Positions 8,852 to 18,400 of a stretch of DNA of 64,000 bases are shown piece after piece. Each line of letters starts with the position of its first letter. Position 1 is the first letter of the stretch. The notes under the pieces were generated by a model. That model saw nothing but the letters and a program-made list of their open reading frames with translations. It searched no databases and had not been told where the DNA came from. A program made the position numbers and the translations under genes. The DNA comes from Shewanella sp. MTB7 (GTDB lineage Bacteria; Pseudomonadota; Gammaproteobacteria; Enterobacterales; Shewanellaceae), in contig NZ_CP085636.1 of the NCBI RefSeq assembly GCF_027571385.1, positions 4,034,001 through 4,098,000 of the forward strand, given 5' to 3'.

Positions 8852-9150
8852 TTTGGTTAACCATCATCTCCATGGCAGCGTTAGTCTTTGCGAGCCGATA
8901 TCTGTTCCTTGAACCTAAGCTTCCGGTGCAATTAAGTAAGAATACCTTAACCTTTCTCAGTTATTCGGCACCAGCTGTACTGACAGCAATTTTCGCGCCC
9001 ATTGTCTTTATACAAGAAGGAGAGCTAGATTTAAGCTTGGGTAATAGCTACTTAATATGTGCGGTTGTCGCAACAATACTTGCTTACACCACGCGTAATG
9101 TCTTACTGACCACCTTGGTGAGCATGGGCTTATTTTTTGTCATTCATTAA
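8848..9150 (+). CDS. azlD: AzlD-family exporter, small subunit
   Basis: A 100-residue membrane protein with three to four hydrophobic segments, and the partner of AzlC. The pattern ASRYLFL near the N-terminus and SYSAPAVLTAI in the middle fits the family. The ATG at 8848 overlaps the azlC stop by ATGA; a longer frame extending back to 8809 lies inside azlC and is unlikely to be used. It converges with the WYL regulator gene, with 26 bases between stops. Confidence 0.88.
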   Translation: MIWLTIISMAALVFASRYLFLEPKLPVQLSKNTLTFLSYSAPAVLTAIFAPIVFIQEGELDLSLGNSYLICAVVATILAYTTRNVLLTTLVSMGLFFVIH

Positions 9151-9176
9151 AGAATGCCGAAGGGGATGATAACTTA

Positions 9177-9863
9177 TCAACAATCACCATACTGAGCTTC
9201 CATCAATGCAATGTAATCTTGCATCTCTTCACCTGGCGATACCACAAAGTGTCGCCCTAAACTATTCAAGTCAATAATTCTATCGACGCGAAAATTACGA
9301 AAGTCATGTCTCAGCTCACACCAAGCCAATAAGGTCCAGGTGCCTTTCCAGAAATAGATGGCTAGAGGACGCACCTCTCTTTGACTACTGTCATCCTTTA
9401 CATCTCGATAATCCATCAATAGGTATTCTCTCAATCTTGATGCTTTTCTTAACTGATCGAGAAACTTAAACTCATCGTTATCGATATAAAAATCTGGGGC
9501 GAACATCAAGGATTGATACTCTTTCAGTCGAGCAGGCAATACCGCCTCCACTTTTATCATCGCCTGTTTCGCAGCGCTTGACAACTCTTTGCCTCCCCAT
9601 GCTTGCACCATGCGCATGCCCACCTGAATCGCTTCTAGTTCAACTTCATTGAACATCAAAGGTGGCACATTGACTTCTTGACGCAACAGATATCCAACGC
9701 CAGCTTCACCTTCAATCGGAATACCATTTAAACAGAGGTCTTGCACATCACGATAAACAGTACGCGTCGACACCTCTAACCTCTCGGCTAGCTCTTTAGC
9801 CGTGGTTAAACGGCGATGACGCAAGATCTGAACAAGTTGAAATAATCTATCAGCGCGGCGCAT
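9177..9863 (-). CDS. YafY-type HTH/WYL-domain transcriptional regulator
   Basis: A 228-residue regulator. It has an N-terminal HTH_11 DNA-binding domain (RRADRLFQLVQILRHRR, then LAERLEVSTRTVYRDVQDL) and a C-terminal WYL ligand-sensing domain (about residues 125-210, with VRPLAIYFWKGTWTLLAWCE). ATG at 9863 is chosen because AAGGA lies 6 bases before it; an upstream TTG gives 11 more residues. On the minus strand it is last in a run VOC protein, GyrI-like protein, regulator, each within about 100 bases, suggesting a small co-transcribed unit for sensing or resistance to a small molecule. Confidence 0.87.
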   Translation of the reverse strand: MRRADRLFQLVQILRHRRLTTAKELAERLEVSTRTVYRDVQDLCLNGIPIEGEAGVGYLLRQEVNVPPLMFNEVELEAIQVGMRMVQAWGGKELSSAAKQAMIKVEAVLPARLKEYQSLMFAPDFYIDNDEFKFLDQLRKASRLREYLLMDYRDVKDDSSQREVRPLAIYFWKGTWTLLAWCELRHDFRNFRVDRIIDLNSLGRHFVVSPGEEMQDYIALMEAQYGDC

Positions 9864-9965
9864 CTCAATCCTTAAAGTACTTGATGTAGCTGGCAAACAT
9901 GACAGCCAAATTCAAGCTAACATTAAACTTGGCTGTCATTTTAGCGTTAACATTCTGAAACTAAC

Positions 9966-10436
9966 CTAAGGGGCAACACCAATATAGATCTCAACTCGAT
10001 TACTATCTAAATAGACTTCGTAATCAGTTAGATAGCAGCGTTGATGTTGGCGCTCGGGCGAAGTGAAATATCGCCACACTTCGGTCCAGAGAGCTATGAC
10101 GCATTGAGGCATCTCACCACGACCACTGAACTTAAGATAATCCCCTGCGATCAATCTCACATCATATGGATCTGTTTGAGTCGCCAAACTGCCCGCTAAT
10201 ACAGAAAACTCACCGTCCATATCTGATTGATAATCATAATAGACACCATACATAAGCTGACCGTCAGCAAGCTTATGAGCTCGCTCGGCAAAGAACTCTT
10301 GCCAAAGTGGACCTATTTTCTGTGTATTGATATCCTGCTCAGCAAGATTACTCGTTTTTATTGTTAAACCAACAAGTTCAATAGCACCTTGCTTTACCAG
10401 TAAAGGCGACATAAGGTCCATCTGTATTTCACTCAT
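9966..10436 (-). CDS. Stand-alone GyrI-like small-molecule-binding protein
   Basis: A 156-residue protein of the GyrI-like/AraC effector-binding (SHS2) fold without a DNA-binding domain. The pattern is the usual one: an N-terminal KQGAIELVGLTIKT strand, then GPLWQEFF, YGVYYDYQSDMDGEF, the central basic/aromatic strand, TEVWRYF, and a terminal strand EIYIGVAP. Such proteins bind hydrophobic or cationic compounds; some hydrolyse cyclopropanoid antibiotics. GGAG lies 7 bases before the ATG at 10436, which is preferred over the ATG at 10448. It lies 27 bases after the VOC gene in reading order. Confidence 0.82.
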   Translation of the reverse strand: MSEIQMDLMSPLLVKQGAIELVGLTIKTSNLAEQDINTQKIGPLWQEFFAERAHKLADGQLMYGVYYDYQSDMDGEFSVLAGSLATQTDPYDVRLIAGDYLKFSGRGEMPQCVIALWTEVWRYFTSPERQHQRCYLTDYEVYLDSNRVEIYIGVAP

Positions 10437-10463
10437 TACATTCTCCATTGTATGCAGGTAGCC

Positions 10464-10847
10464 CTATTTCTTCATAGACCAGAGACCAACAGTATTACCT
10501 TCACTGTCTTGAAACAATGCGATAAACCCGCATTCTCCCTCTTTGATTGGCATAACTGGAAGTAGAATTTTCACACCAGCTTGGGCTATCTCCTCAACTA
10601 AAGGTGAGAGCTGCTCACTCAAATTCAGATAGAGCACACTACCATGAGCCGAAGGTTGCATCATCTCATGCTTAACTAATCCAATACTGGCCGCTTCCTT
10701 ATCCTCTGTTTCCAGAATCGCCATCTCCATCTCATTCATGACTTCACGTTTGAAACTGACACCGAAATGTTTACCATAAAACGCAACTGCTCTATCCATA
10801 TTTTCAACAGGGATTTCTCCCCAGACTAAGGGTGCTTTATGTAACAT
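10464..10847 (-). CDS. VOC (glyoxalase/bleomycin-resistance) family protein
   Basis: A 127-residue vicinal-oxygen-chelate protein with two beta-alpha-beta-beta-beta units. WGEIPVENMDRAVAFYGKHFGVSF is the typical first unit, and the C-terminal FQDSEGNTVGLW holds a family-typical acidic/His position for metal or ligand binding. The reaction is unknown; relatives include glyoxalases, dioxygenases and antibiotic-binding proteins. AAGGAG lies 6 bases before the ATG at 10847, so the longer frame to 10883 is probably not used. It heads the run that continues with the GyrI-like and YafY-like genes. Confidence 0.85.
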   Translation of the reverse strand: MLHKAPLVWGEIPVENMDRAVAFYGKHFGVSFKREVMNEMEMAILETEDKEAASIGLVKHEMMQPSAHGSVLYLNLSEQLSPLVEEIAQAGVKILLPVMPIKEGECGFIALFQDSEGNTVGLWSMKK

Positions 10848-11108
10848 CTTTAACTCCTTTTTCATGACTAAGCTAACACCCAAGATGAATGTTTATTTCT
10901 TAGCGATGAAACAAGAATAAAACAGGACTACTGACAGCATAGTGTCAGTAGGAAATGGATCCGTTGCATTTTAATTTTGTAGCTCAATAAAACAGAGTAC
11001 GTGACGACTAAAAATGAAGATAAAAGTACAAGAATAGATAGCAAATTTAGAGCACAAAAAAGAGCACAATTAAGGGTGCCCTTGAATTATGTCATTTTAA
11101 TGTTAGAA

Positions 11109-11384
11109 CTAATATGCCACTTTTTGTATATGTGTGATCACTGCATTACCATCTAATGGCTTATAGATATTTACCATAGCAGGGTAAACTGAGTTACCTA
11201 AGCCTGGGATCTGTGCATTACAAAAATAGGCATAATTCAGCCCAGCAACAACTTGCGTAGCAACAGCAACAGGTGAATAATCCACACCGACGAAATGCTC
11301 CATAGCTTCAGAGAAAGCTTCCTTTGCTTGAGTATCAATTTCTGAAGTGAATGGGCCGTAGGCGCCAAGATTTTGGTTTGACAT
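11109..11384 (-). CDS. Small protein with a cystatin-like QVVAG motif
   Basis: A 91-residue protein without a signal peptide. An acidic helix region (EIDTQAKEAFSEAMEHFVG) is followed by the segment ATQVVAGLNYAYFCNA and a final strand pair ending ITHIQKVAY. A helix followed by QxVxG and further strands is the layout of the cystatin fold, where QVVAG forms the inhibitory hairpin against papain-like cysteine proteases. This is a motif-level match only; inhibitor activity is inference. AGGA lies 7 bases before the ATG at 11384. The gene stands alone, with gaps of about 225-280 bases on both sides. Confidence 0.65.
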   Translation of the reverse strand: MSNQNLGAYGPFTSEIDTQAKEAFSEAMEHFVGVDYSPVAVATQVVAGLNYAYFCNAQIPGLGNSVYPAMVNIYKPLDGNAVITHIQKVAY

Positions 11385-11661
11385 GATATATTCCTTTATA
11401 AATGGTGATCCTATTAATAATGAACAACTCGTCACAAATTCAGTGGAAAATGACTAGCTGACCGCCCTAATCAAAATTAGGTCTTTAACTATAGTGACCA
11501 GTCTAATAATTTGCCAAAAATCCGATGAAAAATATTAGCACTATAAAACCACTCTCGTCTTTCACACGCCATTCGAGCATTAACCTTACATATCTCTTAC
11601 TTATCATTGGAACCTTTAAGGCTGGCACATTCATCTTTCAGAGTGTTTATTGACAAGAAAG

Positions 11662-12450
11662 CTAGTAACCAAGCAGGGGATATAAACGTCCCTGCCGTAT
11701 TATTTTATCTGCATCAGCTAAAGTGCCGTCTCTCGCCCAACGCTCAAGTAAGGGCGTCAAAACACCTTTAACCTTGTCTTCGCTCATTCCTGGAGTTACC
11801 TCTTTGTAATAGAGCATCTTTAATAAGAGTCCATCAAGTCCAGATAATAAGTTCTGGGGGGTTTTATCGTTAAAAATAGAAGGGAAAACTTTCTCTGAAT
11901 CGTTGGGTAACCCCATTATCTGGGTCAACTCTTCAACCACACAAGCCACCAGCTTGCCATGCATCTGCGCTTGATCGACAGGGATCACAATCCAAGCATT
12001 AACGATCTCCCCCGCAGCATTAACCCTAACGCTGGCAATACACACAGCTGAGTGAAGATTTTTGACTGCACCAGACCCTAGCAACTCTGCAACCTCCTGA
12101 GTCCATCGGCTCTGTCTCGTAAAGACCAGATGCACATTAGATTGCTGCAAATTGGAGACAAGCTGCAATTCATGGCCTGTAATCGCTGCTAGATGCTCAA
12201 TGTGCATGGTTGCAACTTGTGTGTGTTTTTGCTCATCACCTACACGGTGATCGAGCCAAATACGCAAAGGCTGCTGCCATTTACGTACTTGATGCTTTGC
12301 TGAGTCATATTCATTTCTCATTGCCACTTCGATAAACGCTTGTTGCAGGTATTCTGGCGTTTTCCAATCAGAAGCTAAGGTGCTAACTGATGCGAATAAA
12401 CAGCAAATAGAGAGAGCGAGCTTTCGTCTACAATTCAAAATATGGCTCAT
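11662..12450 (-). CDS. DUF2927-family secreted protein
   Basis: A 262-residue protein with an N-terminal signal peptide (positively charged RRK, hydrophobic LALSICCLFASVSTLA, cleavage probably after LAS). The middle holds the DUF2927 pattern, including VVEELTQIMGLPNDSEKVFPSIFND, in which EE and a following acidic stretch resemble a protease-like active region. The function is not known. It starts 12 bases after the stop of the giant repeat protein and is probably co-transcribed with it. The start has no good Shine-Dalgarno sequence; the strong AGGAG upstream instead serves an overlapping 12-codon ORF at 12466-12428 in another frame. Confidence 0.72.
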   Translation of the reverse strand: MSHILNCRRKLALSICCLFASVSTLASDWKTPEYLQQAFIEVAMRNEYDSAKHQVRKWQQPLRIWLDHRVGDEQKHTQVATMHIEHLAAITGHELQLVSNLQQSNVHLVFTRQSRWTQEVAELLGSGAVKNLHSAVCIASVRVNAAGEIVNAWIVIPVDQAQMHGKLVACVVEELTQIMGLPNDSEKVFPSIFNDKTPQNLLSGLDGLLLKMLYYKEVTPGMSEDKVKGVLTPLLERWARDGTLADADKIIRQGRLYPLLGY

Positions 12451-12462
12451 TTAATGTCTTAT

Positions 12463-15400
12463 TCATACCCATCTCCTGTCTCGATAAATACGCCAAATAA
12501 AGCAGTACAATAACAGAAAAGTGAGTAAATACATCACCCCACCTGAGCTGTTTTTCACCTTCACTTGTTGGCCCTCCATCACAGTTACTTTGACTTCCGC
12601 CATTGCCATAGCCCCTGAAGAATCGAGAATAAAGTAAGTGATGTTAACCTCTCCAATAAAATCTCTATTTGGAGTATAAGTAAGTCTTTTCTCACTCACT
12701 TCAACCTTACCTAAACCAGCACTAGCCTCATCTATCGACAAGAGATCGCCATCGGGATCACTGTCATTATTGAGCACATCTATGATGATTTGTGAATTCA
12801 TTAACATCGTTAGTTGGTCGTTAACGGCTATTGGCAATGAATTTCCAGAGGTCACCACAACATCAGCCTTTGCTTTGGCGAAACCTCCAGATCCATCTGA
12901 AATAATGTAACTGACAAAGTCATGCCCTACAAACTCTTTAGAAACAGAGTGATACCAAAGATAACCATCTATAATGCTTACCGAACCAATATCAGCAACG
13001 GCCTCTATAACAACAAGATGATCACCATCACTATCACTGTCATTACCTAGCACATCAAGCCCCCCTTCCTCGACACCAATAAGTCGAATGAGATCATCTC
13101 TCGCTATTGGATCATGATTACCACTAAACGGAGCTGTTAGCCCACCGGGGTCAACTATCATCCCATTAGCCAAGCCATCGTCATCATTTGGTCCACCGTC
13201 ATTAATGGTTAATCTTAGGCACCAATGCCCTGTAATGAGCCCTTTAACCCAGCCATGATCATTTGGCTCAGGACAACGGCCTTGATTCGACAAATGACTG
13301 GACAGATAATTTTCAGCGCTGATAACAAAATCAGACCATCTTCCCAGTTGTGCTGAATATTTAATATAAACGGCCTCATCAGGAATGGGTTTACGCTGTG
13401 GGAACACGATATGATAGGTACTCGCTGCTGGCTTACCAAAAACGATAAAATCAAACACTCCCCCCTGAAATGTTTGGCCACTATCAAGCGGAAGCATCAG
13501 CTCATCATCTAAAATTTGAGTACCTCCAGAACGGCTTTGTAAAGCAAGTTCCCCTCTCATTATGCATGCTTGAGGCTCAGTTTCTACTAAGAAAAATACT
13601 CCATCGTTCTTCTGTTCATGGATAACTGAACAGTTTTGTGAATTGGCTAAATCAATCGTATTTGTTGTGACGTATATATTGACTCTTGTCACCACACTGA
13701 GGCCAGTTGGAGAGTTTAACTCTAAGCTCACCATCTGATTACCAGATGAAACTTGTGTAGGATCAAATACAAACTGGGACTGTTCGTTTGACAAATTCAC
13801 CACACCTTCGCTCGCTTGCCAAGTATAGGTGAAACCACTTACGCTTCCTGTATCGATAAGCAGATATACAGTGACTAAACCTTCAGTATCTAATACGGTG
13901 TAAGTTTCGATGCCTGCTTGAAAAGGTTTTAATCTGATACTTGGCTCAGATGGCTGCTCTGTAATCGTCAATGAGTGTGTAAACTTCCCTCCAAGATTAA
14001 CTTTATCTGATAGCTGAATGGTTAACGTTTCATCCCCCTCCATAATTCCGTCATCAAACGTAGTAAAATGAATATTAGCTAACTGTCCTTTTTCTAATCT
14101 AATGCTCTCAGACACGAGATCATGATCATCTTCATCTGTGTTGCCACTTAATAAATAGTTAATATCAAGTGGATAAATTGGAGAGTCGCCATTTAGATAA
14201 ACCGCTAAACTAACCCCCTCCCCCTCTTGCACCTGAGTATCGCTTTCTATAGAGATCAACGGATGCACCCAAACTTTCTGACTCTGGCTCGATTTCCGTC
14301 CCCTAGCATCCTCAGCCATCCAAATTACATGGTGCTCTCCAGGCTGAAAAAAACTGCCTGATGACTTACTTACGCTGATGGGATTATTGAGACTGTCCAT
14401 GGCCGTTGCAAACCCAAGGGACACTTGAGTCAATAAGCCTGTAGCATTGACCTCCACATCTGCCGGCACTAGGAGACTAGGTGGCAGGCCTAACTCAGGA
14501 TTGTATGTGATTGAAACCTCGACCTTGGCCTTTGTAGTCAAGCCCCCAGTATCGACTATGCGATAACTAATAAGATCTTTCCCAACAAAATCTATCGGTG
14601 CCAGATACTCAAGTTTATCATCTAAAATGTTAACCTCGCCTAGAACAGCGCTTACCTCTTCAATGGTTATGATATCGCCATCATCGGGATCTGTGTCATT
14701 AACGAGAACATCAATGACACCAGTCTCCCCTTCAATGAGAGTGAATATATCATGGGTCGCAATAGGGGCATCGTTGATATCGATAACCCTAAGTTCAAAT
14801 ACAGCACTTTTTGCCACTCTCTCTTCAGAATCCGAAACATGGAAAATAATGCCTGAATATTCTCCAACATCCTGATTTGTTGGCGTCCCATCTATCTGAC
14901 CTGTTGAGATATCAAGATCCAGCCACTCGGGCAAATTTTCGGTCCAATATATAAATGGCGCCTTCCCTCCAATCCGAGACTGCATTATCAAGAGATGCTC
15001 ATCTTGTAAGACTGTACCAGAGACTTGAGTATCTAAACTCAGTAGTAAAGTATCGACAACAAATGCACTAACGTTCAAAGGTTCAGACACATTTCCCGCG
15101 GCGTCCTTTACGCTTATACGACAATGGCTGTAACTGCCATTTTCCAACTCATTAAAGGTAATCACATTCGTGCCGCTCACTGCCATAGAGGTGACTGAGC
15201 TGCAGCTGCCAGTATAGCTAATGCTGCCCGCCTCGCTGCTACTAAAGCTGTAACTTGGAGTAGTGTCCATGGCGGGGGTGGAGACAGCAGAGGTCTCTGT
15301 CAGCGTCGGCCCACCAGTATCTATCTCAAATGGACTCACCGTCAGTAGATTGGAAAGATTACCCGCAGCATCGGTCACGCGAATTTGGCAATCGCTGTAG

Positions 15401-18400
15401 CTCCCCTCATTCAAAACATTAAAGACGATCCCATTGGTACCGCTTATCGCTGCTGAGGTGGTAGAGTTGCAACTGCCGGTATAGTTGATACTGCCCGCCT
15501 CGCTGCTGCTAAAACGGTAACTTGGGGTATTGTCGGCAGCTGGCGTGACTACCGCAGTGGTCTCGGTTAACGTCGATCCTGTACTGTCGATCTCAAATAC
15601 GCTGATACTGAGCAAGTTAGAAAGATTACCCGCTGCATCTGCCACTGTGATTTTACAATCGCTGTAACTGCCGTCACTGAGTGCATTAAACGTAACTGTA
15701 TTTGTACCGCTTGCAGCTACTGAACTGGCCGAACTGCAACTCCCTGAATAACTAATACTGCCCGCTTCACTGCTACTAAAACGGTAGCTTGGCGTATTGT
15801 CGGCAGCTGGTGTGACTACCGCAGTGGTTTCGGTTAACGTCGGCCCTGCGCTGTCGATCTCAAATACGCTGATACTGAGCAAGTTAGAAAGATTACCAGC
15901 AGCATCTGCCACTGTGATTTTACAATCGCTGTAACTGCCATCACTGAGAGCATTAAACGTAATGGTGTTCGTGCCGCTCACAGCAACAGACGTTGGCGAG
16001 CTACAACTGCCTGAATAGGCAATATTGCCCGCCTCTGTACTGCCAAAACGGTAACTTGGGCTGTTATCGGCAGCTGGTGTGACTACCGCAGTGGTTTCGG
16101 TTAACGTCGGCCCTGCGCTGTCTATCTCAAAAGCGCTGACGCTAAGCAAGTTGGATAGATTACCAGCAGCATCCGTCACTCTAATTTTACAATCGCTGTA
16201 ACTACCATCACTGAGTGTATTAAACGTAATGGTGTTCGTGCCGCTCACAGCAACAGACGTTGGCGAGTTACAACTGCCTGAATAGGCAATATTGCCCGCC
16301 TCTGTACTGCTAAAACGGTAACTTGGGCTGTTATCGGCAGCTGGCGTGGCTACCACAGTGATCTCGGTTAACGTCGGCCCGGCACTGTCTATCTCAAAAG
16401 TACTAACGCTGAGCAGGTTAGATAGATTACCTGCTGTATCTGTCACTGTGATTTTACAATCGCTGTAACTGCCGTCACTGAGTGAATTAAACGTAACTGT
16501 ATTTGTACCGCTTACCGTCACTGAACTAACCGAACTGCAACTCCCTGAATAACTGATGCTACCCGCTTCACTGCTGCTGAAACTGTAACTAGGCGTACTG
16601 TCCATCGCCGGTGTTGTTACTGCACTAGCCTCACTTAATGACGGAGCTATATTATCAACCACAAGCCCCGTGGTTTCTCCTGTATCACTATTACCAGCCA
16701 AATCTGTCACAGAAACAACATCGTTACTTATCGAAATATTCCCCCCCCCAGAACCAACAGTGCCACTGCATGACACTGTATTACTTGCTGTCACAGGCGC
16801 AGGTAAGCAATTCATATTTGTGACCGTCACAATCGAGCCTGTTTCAACTGCGCTGCAGGTCGTTGTTATACTTGTTGTATTTTGAGCTGGGTTTGGACTA
16901 CTGGTGCACATAGGTGTTGGCGGAGATGAAGTATCAACTTGTACGAGTAAACTGGGGGAGTGGGTCGATTCATCACCTGAAAGAGTGTCTGTATAACTAA
17001 TATTATGATCCCCATCAGCCAATACACTCGCGTTAAGGTTCTCAACTCCCGTAGCGGTACAGACTTGAGTAGCAATACTAGAATCAGTGGCAGGATTATC
17101 CGAATAGAGCGTAATGGTATTACCAATATTGCTACAAACCACATCGAAACTCGGGGTATTATCTGAAGTAATATTATCGGTCGTCACAGACCCAGTGTCT
17201 GAACTTAAACGAAGATCAGGGATAATCGACGGCGCCACTGGAGTGCAGTATTGTCCGCCGTCTGTAATAACCCAAGAGTCTGAGGCGACCATATTTGCCC
17301 TCGCCGTTCTCCCACTACAATATTGCGAGTTACCACCACTAAATAACACACCACTTTGTAAAACTTGAGCATCGAATCCTGTTAACAGGGCATCATAATT
17401 TCCCTTAGATAGCGTTACACCTGAAAACATAAGATTCATACTGGTTACCGCGGCAACCTCCCAACTTGCTAAATTTTGATCAAAGCTGGTGGCATCACGT
17501 AATATAGCTACCATTACAGTCACTTTATTGGTATCCCAAGTACTGATATCACGATTAAATGACGTAGCATCATCGAACATAAATGACATGTTAGTCACTT
17601 TGGCTGTATCCCAGCTACCAATGGGCTGATTAAAACTCGTCGCCCCCTGAAACATAGATAACATGCTGGTCGTAGCGCCTGTGTCCCAAGTAGAGATATT
17701 TTGATTGAAAGCAATCGCATTATTAAACATGGCCTGCATGGTAAATATTTTCGATGTGTCCCAACTGCTTATATCCTGATTAAATGCATTCGCGCCATTA
17801 AACATATCCAAGGTATTTGTTATGTTGGAAGTATTCCAATGCCCTATTGACTGATTCATCGAAGTGGCGCCGCGAAACATCGCCCTTAAACTGGTAACAT
17901 TCGTCAACACGGGTGCGTCGGAGGCTGGAACCGTTAAATTGCTCGCGCCATAGAAGGCATCTTGCATGCTCATCCAGACACCACTTCCCCACTGGTCGAC
18001 AGAGAGAACTTTCGCTTTGTCATCGACATTATTAAAATAGATACGCGGAAAACTTCCCCGAATGCGTATGGTATAAGTGCCTGCACTGCTAAAATCATGA
18101 GTGACAGCCCCTACCAACCCCAGTTCATCAAACTCACCGTCATTATCCCAGTCCACATCATAGGAGTACCCGATTCCTGATGTTGGGATCGTGATCGACG
18201 TACTGTTTGAGCTGCCACTATTATCAGTCTTCCATGTAGTAACGAAATGCATATCAGGACAACTCTTCCCCCCGTCTGTTATTGTCCAGCTGTCACTAGC
18301 AATCATATTGCTTCTTTGTGACTCGCCATTACAATACTTGGAGTTACCACCATCAAAACTGACCCCGCTCTGTAGACTTTGAGCGTTCCAACCAATAAGC

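Noticed and set aside
11041..11080. AAGGGTGCCCTT hairpin as terminator of the cystatin-like gene
   Set aside because: The stem is only five base pairs and the T-run is ten bases away; too weak to annotate.
16638..17368. Several plus-strand ORFs of 60-85 residues opposite the Ig-like region
   Set aside because: Shadows of the repeat-rich minus-strand gene, with no starts or family patterns of their own.
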